Assembly: GCA_937872095.1 (NCBI GenBank)
Contig: CALMNW010000101.1
Location: 1 to 64,000, forward strand
DNA: 64,000 nt
Direction of reading: 5' to 3'
Origin: an uncultured Verrucomicrobiota bacterium
GTDB taxonomy: Bacteria > Verrucomicrobiota > Kiritimatiellia > CAIQIC01 > Lenti-01
Below, in pieces: positions 17,425-26,135 of this stretch. Position 1 is the first letter of the stretch; every line of letters starts with the position of its first letter. A model generated the notes under the pieces. The model did not search any database, had not been told where the DNA came from, and was given only the letters and a program-made list of their open reading frames with translations. The position numbers were made by a program, and so were the translations under genes.

Positions 17425-18543
17425 TCACAAATGCGGCCGCATGGCCGCCACCACGTGGTCCCATGTATAGCGCGTCAACACCCGCTGCTGCGCGGCGAGC
17501 CCCATGCGCCGGCGATTACTGGGATCCCGATAAAACCGGAGGATTGCATGGGCCAACGCCCCGGGATCCCGCAATGGCACAATATAGCCGGTTTGTCCGT
17601 CCTGTATGATCTCCGGCATGGCATTCAGATCCGTCCCGATGCAGGGTACACCCTGCGTCATTGCCTCTAAGAAGACAAAACCGAACGAATCACGTAAAGA
17701 GGGCATGACAAACAGGTCGCTGGACCGGTAGAGCAAGAGCAACTCCTCTTTCGAACGAACCGGACCTTTCCACACAACACCCTCCTGTTCAATTTTCTGG
17801 GAGGAATCCGGGCCGACAATCGTCAGGGTGGTTTCGGGCCTCTTGAGGCGAACGAAAGAGAAGGCATGGAGGAGGTCGCGCCCCCCTTTCATTCCAAAAT
17901 CCCATCCCACAAAGATCAGGTTGTTCTGGAAGTGATCCGGCACCGCCTCCAGAATATTGCTGGCAAAAAATGGAGCCACCCCGCCACCGACTACGACCAC
18001 TTGGTCGGGCCGAACTCCGTATTCATCGATCAAATGATTTTTTAGATAATCCCCTCCAACAAAGATAGTACCCGCCCCGCGGTAAAACGCCTGCTCCAAC
18101 CGCAAAAAAGCCGCTCGATCGCGAACAGGAGGAAGCCAAGGAGTAACGCCATCCGCCAATGAAAGCCGCATGGTATAGTGAATGAAGACATCATACTCCG
18201 ATTCAGACCCAACCGAATGCGGGAAATACTGCTTGGAAACGACCATAACCCGGGTGTCGGGTTTGCGGATACGCGCCAGCAGAGCGGCATTTCGGCGGGA
18301 ATTGCGCTTCCAGGCCCAAGAGGAAAACAACATGTGTTCCCACCGCGCTTTCCACATGGCGTCGGGATTCAACCGAACCGACTTCAGCACCGGCCACAGC
18401 TTGTACCATTTTGACGCCAGGCAATCGACCATATCCACTTCCGCTCCGGCCTGTTGAAGCGCCGCCGCCAGATACTGTCCCAGGCCAGAAGAGGCCTTGG
18501 GCTGGGTAACGAGCGCGAGATGGAACCGGTCTGAAATGGGCAT
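17425..18543 (-). CDS. Glycosyltransferase family 4
   Basis: 372 residues, GT-B fold. FHLALVTQPKASSGLGQYLAAALQQ is the N-terminal acceptor loop. LIFVGWDFGMKGGRDLLHAF and MPSLRDSFGFVFLEAMTQGVP (with the E-x7-E region) form the donor domain, followed by IGTDLNAMPEII. An AAAGGAC Shine-Dalgarno precedes the ATG. The DNA is visibly less GC-biased than most of the window, with more A/T in third positions, which suggests a different origin for this end of the locus. It is the last gene of the run that starts at 28273. Confidence 0.9.
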   Translation of the reverse strand: MPISDRFHLALVTQPKASSGLGQYLAAALQQAGAEVDMVDCLASKWYKLWPVLKSVRLNPDAMWKARWEHMLFSSWAWKRNSRRNAALLARIRKPDTRVMVVSKQYFPHSVGSESEYDVFIHYTMRLSLADGVTPWLPPVRDRAAFLRLEQAFYRGAGTIFVGGDYLKNHLIDEYGVRPDQVVVVGGGVAPFFASNILEAVPDHFQNNLIFVGWDFGMKGGRDLLHAFSFVRLKRPETTLTIVGPDSSQKIEQEGVVWKGPVRSKEELLLLYRSSDLFVMPSLRDSFGFVFLEAMTQGVPCIGTDLNAMPEIIQDGQTGYIVPLRDPGALAHAILRFYRDPSNRRRMGLAAQQRVLTRYTWDHVVAAMRPHL

Positions 18544-18634
18544 TGTCCTTTCGAATCATCCATGGCCGGAGCGATGATTCCGGCCCGAGCATCGGCTTTT
18601 GCCGGCCCCATCGCGGTCGGCCACAGCAATCCTG

Positions 18635-20275
18635 CTACAGCCCCGTTGCCGCATCAATCATTTTTTCGCCCAACCCCGCATCGCCGGAATACGCATAGAC
18701 CCGGTAGGACGGATTGGCATACGCCAGTTCGAGCGGGATCCGATCATAGGGCAAACTGGGCCGGGTGGCCCGCAGAAATTCCGGCGAAAAGGTCACGACG
18801 TAGTCCACCCCCAGCGACCGCCACATCTCCCAGTCGGGCTTGGGCCAGGGATAATCCTGGAATCTGTTTTCGATCAATCCGATCAATTGAACCCCATCTG
18901 TCGTGATGTCCGCATACCGATGCGGCAACCGGAAAGCAACCGGTGCCAGCACATGCATGGCGGGAATGCCCAGCAACGTGGAACCCGCGGGCAGTTTCCG
19001 CAACGCGTCCACCAGTTCATCGCGATCCCGAGTTTCCGTGCGGGATGCGCGGGCATTGATCGCCCAGGCGTGCCCCACGACGCCCACTGCGCTCAGCGCA
19101 TAGAGCAGCAACACGACCGCCCTTGCCGCAGACGGCGGCGCAATGGCCAGCCCGACGCCGACCAAGATGGCCGCCGGCAAAATGCCATACTCGGCATATC
19201 GCTCCGCTTCTCCCAGAAAGCGATAGTGCCTCATCGAGGTCAGCACAAACGGAAAAACCCAGATGAACGCCCAAGCCAACAGACAAAGGGACGGAAACGC
19301 TCCCAGGTCCATGCCTGTGCAACGAGGGTCTGTCCACGTGCAGATGAATAACAACACCAGAAACAGCCCCCCGCGCGACAAAGCCAGCAGATAGGTGTTC
19401 GTCGTATACGCGCGGCCCAAGGATCGAACAACTTCCCGGCTAAACAGGCCGTGTTCGCAAATGGCCGAACCGATTTGCTGGATTTCCCGCCAGCGGTTTC
19501 TCCCCGAAATCATTTCGGTGGCATATTGCTGTTTCCGCCGATACCAGCGCAAATGGACGATCTGTCCGCGCAAGACATGAAAATACCGTCCCCGGGACAA
19601 AAGCATCGCCGTCACAAAAGAAGCGGGCAGCATCCATGCAACCGCATGGAAGCCCGGAACCAGCGCCAGCAGGGGCACGAAAAACGCCAGCACTTGCGCG
19701 GCGAACTTGCTCGACAACAGCAGCGCCCCGCCGGCCAACGCGGATACGACCCAGCCCGCGACGCCGCCTCCCTGCGCAGCCCAGATCGCCGCCAGCATCA
19801 GCATCGAGAAAAACAACTCCCCCAGCGGTCGCGGCGTCATTTCGTAGGCGCGGGGCCCCAGGCCATGGGCCAGCAGCGCCGGATTGATTCCGAACAAAAT
19901 GGCGCTCCAGAATCCCGCCTGGGGCGCGGCGCCTGGATGGCCCAGCGAAGTCGCCAGCCAAGCCCCGCCCAGATAGGCCAAGGCCGCATGGCATCCGTCG
20001 ATGACGGCGCTGGGCAGCGCCGGGACCCGGCGCAACCAGGTTTCGGGCAGAAAGGCGATCCATTGGTGATAAAGCCAAGGATAGGTCACCTGCTCGTCGA
20101 ATACGCAGGGGGTCAGTTTGCGAGGAATTCGAAAACCGTTGTTCCGGATTTCCCGCCGCATCAGCAGGTGATAACCGGCGTCGGACGTGAACGTGGGCCA
20201 GAACCAGGCTGGAAGCAAGCGAACGAGCATGACGAGCCCGACCGGCAGGAAAATGGATGCCCAATCGGCGCTCAT
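18635..20275 (-). CDS. GT-C-like integral membrane protein, putative glycosyltransferase
   Basis: 546 residues with about 11-12 hydrophobic segments. FTSDAGYHLLMRREI in the first outer loop carries the acidic and His residues expected in the GT-C catalytic loop. PWLYHQWIAFLP follows, as in GT39-type proteins. The C-terminal 100 residues are a soluble, probably periplasmic, domain. The similarity is general, so the exact family is uncertain; it could also be a glycan-associated membrane protein of unknown function. It lies 108 bases after the C-methyltransferase and 91 before the GT4 gene. Confidence 0.7.
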   Translation of the reverse strand: MSADWASIFLPVGLVMLVRLLPAWFWPTFTSDAGYHLLMRREIRNNGFRIPRKLTPCVFDEQVTYPWLYHQWIAFLPETWLRRVPALPSAVIDGCHAALAYLGGAWLATSLGHPGAAPQAGFWSAILFGINPALLAHGLGPRAYEMTPRPLGELFFSMLMLAAIWAAQGGGVAGWVVSALAGGALLLSSKFAAQVLAFFVPLLALVPGFHAVAWMLPASFVTAMLLSRGRYFHVLRGQIVHLRWYRRKQQYATEMISGRNRWREIQQIGSAICEHGLFSREVVRSLGRAYTTNTYLLALSRGGLFLVLLFICTWTDPRCTGMDLGAFPSLCLLAWAFIWVFPFVLTSMRHYRFLGEAERYAEYGILPAAILVGVGLAIAPPSAARAVVLLLYALSAVGVVGHAWAINARASRTETRDRDELVDALRKLPAGSTLLGIPAMHVLAPVAFRLPHRYADITTDGVQLIGLIENRFQDYPWPKPDWEMWRSLGVDYVVTFSPEFLRATRPSLPYDRIPLELAYANPSYRVYAYSGDAGLGEKMIDAATGL

Positions 20276-20383
20276 GCTAGCGCACCCATTCCGGCAACGG
20301 AATGGCGAGGCCTCCGGAGCCGACCACCTGTTCCATCTGTTCCATTACGCATTCCCGAAACCGTTCAAACCGCGGATTCGCCC

Positions 20384-21562
20384 TCAGACCGAATACAAAT
20401 CGTTCCAACCCAAAATCCGTCCCCCCGCATGCATCTCAGATAGGCTCCTGATGATCTGATTCCCAAAGGAACGGGAGGCAACAACGGTAAGATCTGGTGG
20501 CCGCCGTTCATAATCTGCCCGGTTCTCAATGGGCGTCGGCCAACCCGGATAGTACTGGCCATGCAGGAGATCGTTGTCGTCGAAGAGCCGGATCCTCTTC
20601 ATGTCCGCGCTCGGTAAACCCAGAAGAGCCAATGCGTTCACCATGCGGCCGGCGGCATAGATGCCCACTTCTTGGCCGCGCGCCAACGCTTCGGCCATGA
20701 CGCCCTTGAACCGTTGAAGCATGTCGACCGAAAGTCGGCGATATGCGGCCAGGGTCCCGGTTCCGTCGGAGGGGGGCGGAACGATCCCTGCGCCATCCAA
20801 ACGGGCAACGCAGTAGAGGCTGCCGCCAAATCCAGCGGGAACCACGTCCGCCGACAACCCCGCCCCTTCGACCACCCTGCGAAGCGACCCCGCGGTAAAA
20901 TAACTCCAATGTTCATGGATCAAACAAGACAGGTCGCCAGACAAAAGATACGGTTCGCAATCGGGCACGGCCAAGACGGCAACTCCGCGCGGAGCCAGTT
21001 GGTTGCGGACGTCCCGAAGAAACGCCCACGGGTCCGGCAGATGCTCCAAGACCGCATAAGCGATGACAATGTCGAATAGATCTTGGACTTTTTCGGACGG
21101 GAAAAAGTCTTGGATGACCCGCACGCCGAACCGCTCGAAGGCCGCCGCCCCCTGAGGACCGGGCTCGATCCCAACGACCGCGCCGCCTCGTTCTCGCAAC
21201 AAAGACAGGAGATACCCCGAACCGCATCCGATTTCGAGAATTCGGCGGCCCTGAATATCTGGAACCGCGGTCTGGATATGGCGAACGAAATCCATTGCAT
21301 ATTGACGGCCCAATCCCTGCTCTTCCATGGCCCCCGACAACACCGAGCCTTGCCGATATGCTTCGTCGAGCGCGGCCGCCACCCGCGAGTTGAACGCCTG
21401 GCGCACCAAACCGGTTGCGCCATCTTCCTCTAAAGCGAAGGACAGCCGGTCGGGCAGTCCATACGACGCGTTGGACGGGACGGAAAGATGCCGAAAGCAA
21501 AAGGGCAATTCCCCTACGGTCCACCGGGAACGGCCCGTCGGAACTTCCGCATTATTCCGCAT
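20384..21562 (-). CDS. SAM-dependent sugar C-methyltransferase-like protein
   Basis: 392 residues in two domains. A Rossmann methyltransferase core contains ILEIGCGSGYLLSLL (motif I), GIEPGPQGA, and FDIVIAYAVLEHLPDP. A C-terminal domain of about 130 residues has GIYAAGRMVNALALLG, IRLFDDNDLLHGQYYPGWP and VVASRSFGNQI. This order is that of NDP-sugar C-methyltransferases of the TylCIII/NovU type. Those usually begin with a Cys-rich zinc domain, which is absent here: only one Cys occurs in the first 60 residues. Its 5' end overlaps the ATP-grasp gene by 11 bases. Confidence 0.8.
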   Translation of the reverse strand: MRNNAEVPTGRSRWTVGELPFCFRHLSVPSNASYGLPDRLSFALEEDGATGLVRQAFNSRVAAALDEAYRQGSVLSGAMEEQGLGRQYAMDFVRHIQTAVPDIQGRRILEIGCGSGYLLSLLRERGGAVVGIEPGPQGAAAFERFGVRVIQDFFPSEKVQDLFDIVIAYAVLEHLPDPWAFLRDVRNQLAPRGVAVLAVPDCEPYLLSGDLSCLIHEHWSYFTAGSLRRVVEGAGLSADVVPAGFGGSLYCVARLDGAGIVPPPSDGTGTLAAYRRLSVDMLQRFKGVMAEALARGQEVGIYAAGRMVNALALLGLPSADMKRIRLFDDNDLLHGQYYPGWPTPIENRADYERRPPDLTVVASRSFGNQIIRSLSEMHAGGRILGWNDLYSV

Positions 21563-22625
21563 GCGCGATTTCCCCGCCGGAGATGACGATCTCGCTCAAT
21601 CCTCGCACGATCCTCCCGCATCGATAGGGGAAACGGACGACGGGTTCTTCGCCCAACACGTGCTTTCGGATCAAACAATCCGGTTCGTTGTATCCCATCA
21701 TCGCCCGCAAAGACGTGGTTCCGGAGAAGCGGGGATTGATTTCGAACACGTAAACCCGGCCGTTCACAAAGCGGCACTGGACGTTGATCGCTCCGGTCGC
21801 CTCCAGCGCTTGCGAGATGGCTTCGCACGGTCCCGTCACTTCGGGAAAACGGCCGACATCGCCTTGAGAAACCCCGCTGCTGATGGCCAAAAACGCCCCC
21901 AATTCGGCCTTCCCGGTGCGATTCCGGACTTTGATCCGGTTGCTTAAGCCGGACATGATCATCCGACGGACGGCGATCGAATTGATCAAACGGCCATCCA
22001 TATCGCTCATCACGCCAACCGTATATTCGGATTCCACGGTCCCCATGTATTCTTGTGCGATGTAGGGGCCGATGTTGCCGAGCAAAGACCGTCCCAAAAA
22101 AAGCAACTCCTGTTCGTCTTGAGCCAGAAGCACGTTGGCGGAACCGCCGCCCCCGAGCGTGGGCTTCAAGACGGCGGGGCAAAAATCCACTTTCCCTAGA
22201 TCCGCCTCGGTCTCCACGTAAACGGTCTTGGGCACGTCAAAACCCCTTGCGCCCAGCCAATTGATCAACTTCAGCTTGTCCATGCACAAATCGATCACGG
22301 GCCGGGGATTGATCGGCAGGAAGATCCCCGCGGCGGCGATCCTGTCCCGGGCCGCGCTCATGGCTTTAAGCTCGGGTTCGCTGCCGTGAAACAGCGCGCG
22401 CACGCCGTGGCGCCGGCAAACGCTCAATATCGCGTCGATATAGGTCGGCGCATTGGCCGGAGGAAGAATATAGGGAACATCCACATGGGCGAGGCCCATG
22501 CTGTATTCGTTCATGTCGCCGCCCACGATAAAGTAGGGCGTTTCCGCCATGCGCAGGGCTTTGAGTATTTGCTCTCCATGCCCTCCGCCGCCGACGCCGG
22601 TGACCATTACGGGAATTTTATCCAC
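21552..22625 (-). CDS. ATP-grasp ligase, carbamoyl-phosphate-synthase-like
   Basis: Probably makes an amide, peptide or acyl-phosphate-derived bond using ATP. VMVTGVGGGGHGEQILKAL is the N-terminal Gly-rich preATP-grasp region. AVLKPTLGGGGSANVLLA is the ATP-binding loop, AQEYM the hinge, and VFEINPRFSGTTSLRA the metal-binding signature of the CarB/PylC-like group. The start is uncertain. A GTG at 22625 has AAGGAAAA seven bases upstream and overlaps the phosphatase gene by eight bases. ATGs at 22652 and 22607 are alternatives. Such ligases are frequent in capsule and O-antigen loci; the substrate here is unknown. Confidence 0.83.
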   Translation of the reverse strand: MDKIPVMVTGVGGGGHGEQILKALRMAETPYFIVGGDMNEYSMGLAHVDVPYILPPANAPTYIDAILSVCRRHGVRALFHGSEPELKAMSAARDRIAAAGIFLPINPRPVIDLCMDKLKLINWLGARGFDVPKTVYVETEADLGKVDFCPAVLKPTLGGGGSANVLLAQDEQELLFLGRSLLGNIGPYIAQEYMGTVESEYTVGVMSDMDGRLINSIAVRRMIMSGLSNRIKVRNRTGKAELGAFLAISSGVSQGDVGRFPEVTGPCEAISQALEATGAINVQCRFVNGRVYVFEINPRFSGTTSLRAMMGYNEPDCLIRKHVLGEEPVVRFPYRCGRIVRGLSEIVISGGEIAHAE

Positions 22626-23325
22626 GCCCAGATTTTCCTTTCCGTTCTGCATTTCCGCGTTGCCGGGCAAAACAAGCCAGCACCGACGGGTGTACGTCGG
22701 CATATTTTGCGCGAATGGCCGCAAGATCCAATGGAACCCGAACGAGTTCGGCGCAGTCGGTTTCGCTGTCATATACGGCAAAACTGGCCTGGCCGCCGAT
22801 GTCGCGCGGCAATCCGCACGAGCCCACGTTCACCAGGCACGGGCCGCGCCGCTTTTTGATGAAAGCGTGATGGGTATGGCCCATGATGATATAAGCATAA
22901 GCCAACTCTCGCCACCTGGACCAATCCCCGTCGGGATAGACATAGCCCCGGAGCGGATCCCAAGGAGAGCCGTGAACGAGCAACATCCGGCGCCCCCCCG
23001 GCAAATCAAGCTCCCGCCAGGGCAAGCATCGGCCCAGTATCCTTCGGGTGGCTGCGGACAGCGACTTCCGGCCGGGCAGCCGGTACACTTCTCCCCGCTC
23101 CGCAACCACGGGGAGAATGCCAAGCAGCATCGCCTCATGATTGCCAAGCAATAATTCGGCTTGGCAACGGCGCAAGGCCTCGAGACATTGTTCGCCGTCC
23201 GGCATGTATCCAAATACGTCGCCAAGGCAATAGATGCGGTCGCAACCGGACGTCGCGATGCGCTGCAGGACCGCCTGCAAAGCCAGCCAGTTGCCGTGGA
23301 CGTCGGATAGAAAGGCCATTTTCAT
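22618..23325 (-). CDS. Metallophosphoesterase (calcineurin-like, YfcE/ApaH-type)
   Basis: 235 residues. The dinuclear metal site is complete: FLSDVHGN (D8, H10), CLGDVFGY (D36), GNHE (N62, H63), LVHGSP (H118) and GHTHH (from 149). It is a soluble cytoplasmic phosphatase. In this operon it could remove a phosphate from a sugar intermediate (inference). Its ATG overlaps the stop of the upstream epimerase in an ATGA. The start MKMAFLSDVHGN places the first motif at the N-terminus, as usual. Confidence 0.88.
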   Translation of the reverse strand: MKMAFLSDVHGNWLALQAVLQRIATSGCDRIYCLGDVFGYMPDGEQCLEALRRCQAELLLGNHEAMLLGILPVVAERGEVYRLPGRKSLSAATRRILGRCLPWRELDLPGGRRMLLVHGSPWDPLRGYVYPDGDWSRWRELAYAYIIMGHTHHAFIKKRRGPCLVNVGSCGLPRDIGGQASFAVYDSETDCAELVRVPLDLAAIRAKYADVHPSVLACFARQRGNAERKGKSGRG

Positions 23326-24227
23326 CGTTCGGAACCCGCAAGTTGGGCGGCCCATTCCCGGATGCCCTGCTCGAGCTTGATGGTTGGCTTCCAGCCCAGC
23401 ACTTCCTCGGCGCGCCGGATGCTGAACCGCGCCCGATAGTCTTCCTGGCTATCCGGGCGACCCGATGCGCAAACCTTGGCACGCGGATTCCCCACCGTCC
23501 GCGCAACCAGATGGGCCAAATCCTTCATGGAAATGGGCGCCCCTCCCGCGATGTTGAATATGCCGTTCACGGAGACGCGCTGAACCGCCTGCACGATCGC
23601 GGAACCCACGTCCTTGACATGGGTGAAATCCTGCTCGCGCAAGCCGCTTCCATGATAGGAAAGCGGGACCCCTTCGATGGCGTTCTCGATGAAAATGCGC
23701 ATCACCGTGCGTCCCTTTTGTGCCGGCCCGTACGGAGCGCAGATCCGTAAGACCGCGAAGGACGACAAATTGCCGCAGATGCGTTCTTCGGCCTGAATTT
23801 TTCCCGCGGCATAGGGAGATCGTTCCGCATCCAGGCGATGGCTTTCATCAACCCACTCACCTGAAATCTCCCCATAGACGGAAGAACTCGAGCAATAGAT
23901 CAGACGCAGCCCGCGGTCCCGGCAAAACTCGATGATCTGCTCATCTATGCTGGCATTGGCTTGCCGAGCCTGCTCGGCGGCCGGGCCCGTGAACGAATTC
24001 GGGATCACGGCGGCACAATGAACGACCGCGTCGAACCGGGGCAGCGAATCGAGTTGAGTCCGCGCCTGTTCGGCGGTCAAGTCCAAGTCAATCCACGAAG
24101 CATCTGCAGCCAGCCCGGCCGGCTTTTGGCGGTCCAGTCCAAACACTTCGTATCCATATTCGGCCAGAAGACGGGCAACCGCACCTCCGATGAATCCATT
24201 GGCTCCTGTCACTAATATCCTGTCCAT
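23322..24227 (-). CDS. NAD-dependent epimerase/dehydratase (extended SDR)
   Basis: 301 residues. VTGANGFIGG (6-15) is the dinucleotide-binding Gly motif. CSSSSVYGE carries the catalytic Ser (about S115), and SPYAAGKIQAEE gives Tyr139 and Lys143. The C-terminal GRPDSQEDYRARFSIRRAEEVLGW is typical of nucleotide-sugar reductases and epimerases. Likely acts on an NDP-sugar or a related intermediate. It is 27 bases downstream of asnB and coupled by ATGA to the phosphatase. Confidence 0.87.
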   Translation of the reverse strand: MDRILVTGANGFIGGAVARLLAEYGYEVFGLDRQKPAGLAADASWIDLDLTAEQARTQLDSLPRFDAVVHCAAVIPNSFTGPAAEQARQANASIDEQIIEFCRDRGLRLIYCSSSSVYGEISGEWVDESHRLDAERSPYAAGKIQAEERICGNLSSFAVLRICAPYGPAQKGRTVMRIFIENAIEGVPLSYHGSGLREQDFTHVKDVGSAIVQAVQRVSVNGIFNIAGGAPISMKDLAHLVARTVGNPRAKVCASGRPDSQEDYRARFSIRRAEEVLGWKPTIKLEQGIREWAAQLAGSER

Positions 24228-24254
24228 ATCGGCAGCCTTTTCGAATCCGGCGGC

Positions 24255-26126
24255 TTATGCAAGGTAGGTCTTCAGCCACCACTCGAAATTGAGGAGCGAC
24301 CAGATGAGGAGGCGCCGGTTCTGGCGGCCGTCCAGATGGTCCTGGACCAAGCCGGTCACGGCGGCCCGATCCATGTACTCGAAGATGCGCGCCTGGGAAC
24401 CCAGCAGGGTGCGGCGGACGTAATCGATGCTCTCGCCCTTGAACCAGCTGGCATCGGGCGCGGAAAAGCCTTGTTTCTGCGCCGAGGCCACTTCCGGGGG
24501 GATATGGCGGGACATGACGTCGCGCAGCAACATCTTGCCGTCGTTCGCCTTCTGAAAATAGCGCGACGTCTTCAGGCCGGGCTCGTTCTCGTTGATGCGG
24601 ACCACCTCGCCCAGCTTGGCCAGCTTGAGGCGCACGGGCACGCGCATGGCGAAATCCACCAGATCGTTGTCCAAGAACGGCACGCGCGTTTCGAGCCCGT
24701 GGGCCATGCTGAGCTTGTCTTCGACCACCAGCAAGCCGTGCAGGAACGTCTTGGCCTCGAAATACAGCGAGTGGTTGATGTAGTCCTCCGGCCGCGCCAA
24801 TTCCGCCTGGGGCCGCCGAAACACGTCGTGGAAAATATCGCGCGTCCAGACGCGGTCGACGTCCGGCCAAATCGGCTTGAAGACTTGCTGGATGGCCTGG
24901 TTGGGAATCAGGCGCTGCCAATAGGCGTAGTATTTGTCGACGTAATGCTCGAAGTCGTCGTTGACGACGGCGCGATAGTAGCGCCAGGGATAGCCGCCGA
25001 ACAGCTCGTCGCCGCCGGTTCCGCAGAGCGCCACCTTCACGAATTTCCCGGCGAGGCGCGCCACGTAGTAGTTCGGATAGCTCTGCCCCACGCGCGGCTC
25101 TTCGAGATGGTAGGCCAAAGCGGGCATGGCGCGTTCCATGTCGCCGGCCTTGAGCACCATCTCGTAGTGCTCGGTGCCGAAGCGATAGGACATCAGTTCC
25201 GCGGCGTTGCGCTCGTCGAAGCCCAGTTCGATGCCGGACGCGGAATGGAGATCGAACCCGCAGGTGAACGAATGGAGATTCGGGATTTCGCGCGCCGCCA
25301 GCGCGGTCACCGTGCCGGAATCCATGCCGCCGCTCAGGTAGGCGCCGACCGGGACGTCGCTGACCAGCTGCCGGGTCACCGCCTGCTGCAACAGCCGGTC
25401 CAATTCCTCCCGGTAGATCTGGTCATCGGCGGCTTGCTCCGGTTCCCGGAAGTCGTAGTCCCAGTAGGAAACGGGCGCGCCGACCGTCTGGGCCGAAACG
25501 ACCATCCACGAACCGGCGGGCAGCAACCGCACGCCCTTGAACAGCGTGCGGTCCGTGAAAAAGTTCTGGAACGTGAAATATTCCAGCAGGGCCTCCCGAT
25601 CCACGTCGGTTCGGAACGCCGGGTGGACCGCCAGCGCCTTGATTTCGGAGGCGAAGAGGAACGTTTCCCCGCATTCGGCGACGTACAGCGGCTTGATGCC
25701 GTAGCGATCCCGGGCCAAGAACAGTTCGCGCGCTTGCCGATCCCAGACGGCAAAAGCGAACATGCCGTTCAGCCGCTCCAGGCATTGTTTTCCCCAGCGG
25801 ACATAGGCCTGCAGGAGCACCTCGGTGTCGCAGCGGGAATGGAACGCGCAGCCGAGGGCCTCCAACTCCTTGCGCAATTCGCGGAAGTTGTAGATCTCCC
25901 CGTTGTAGGTGACGACGTAGCGTCCGTCCGCCGTCTCCATCGGCTGGCGGCCAGCATCCGACAGATCGAGAATCGACAGCCGCCGATGGCCCAAGCCCAG
26001 CGCGCCGTCCAGATAGGTCCCCTCGCCGTCCGGCCCGCGGTGGGCCAGCTTGTCCGTCATGGCCGTCAGCACCGCAGATGCAGCGGGCGCCCCCGACCGA
26101 TTGAACATGCCTACGATGCCGCACAT
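24255..26126 (-). CDS. asnB: Asparagine synthase (glutamine-hydrolysing) family amidotransferase
   Basis: 623 residues. The N-terminal class II glutaminase domain starts MCGIVGMFN with Cys2 as nucleophile, and RGPDGEG, SILDLSDAG and YNGEIYN are intact. The C-terminal synthetase has the PP-loop SGGMDS (265-270). Classical AsnB makes asparagine from aspartate. Copies inside O-antigen and capsule loci are often thought to amidate sugar acids such as uronic acids. The position between an SDR and a DegT aminotransferase favours the second role here (inference). The spacing to DegT is nine bases. Confidence 0.9.
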   Translation of the reverse strand: MCGIVGMFNRSGAPAASAVLTAMTDKLAHRGPDGEGTYLDGALGLGHRRLSILDLSDAGRQPMETADGRYVVTYNGEIYNFRELRKELEALGCAFHSRCDTEVLLQAYVRWGKQCLERLNGMFAFAVWDRQARELFLARDRYGIKPLYVAECGETFLFASEIKALAVHPAFRTDVDREALLEYFTFQNFFTDRTLFKGVRLLPAGSWMVVSAQTVGAPVSYWDYDFREPEQAADDQIYREELDRLLQQAVTRQLVSDVPVGAYLSGGMDSGTVTALAAREIPNLHSFTCGFDLHSASGIELGFDERNAAELMSYRFGTEHYEMVLKAGDMERAMPALAYHLEEPRVGQSYPNYYVARLAGKFVKVALCGTGGDELFGGYPWRYYRAVVNDDFEHYVDKYYAYWQRLIPNQAIQQVFKPIWPDVDRVWTRDIFHDVFRRPQAELARPEDYINHSLYFEAKTFLHGLLVVEDKLSMAHGLETRVPFLDNDLVDFAMRVPVRLKLAKLGEVVRINENEPGLKTSRYFQKANDGKMLLRDVMSRHIPPEVASAQKQGFSAPDASWFKGESIDYVRRTLLGSQARIFEYMDRAAVTGLVQDHLDGRQNRRLLIWSLLNFEWWLKTYLA

Positions 26127-26135
26127 GGGATCAGT

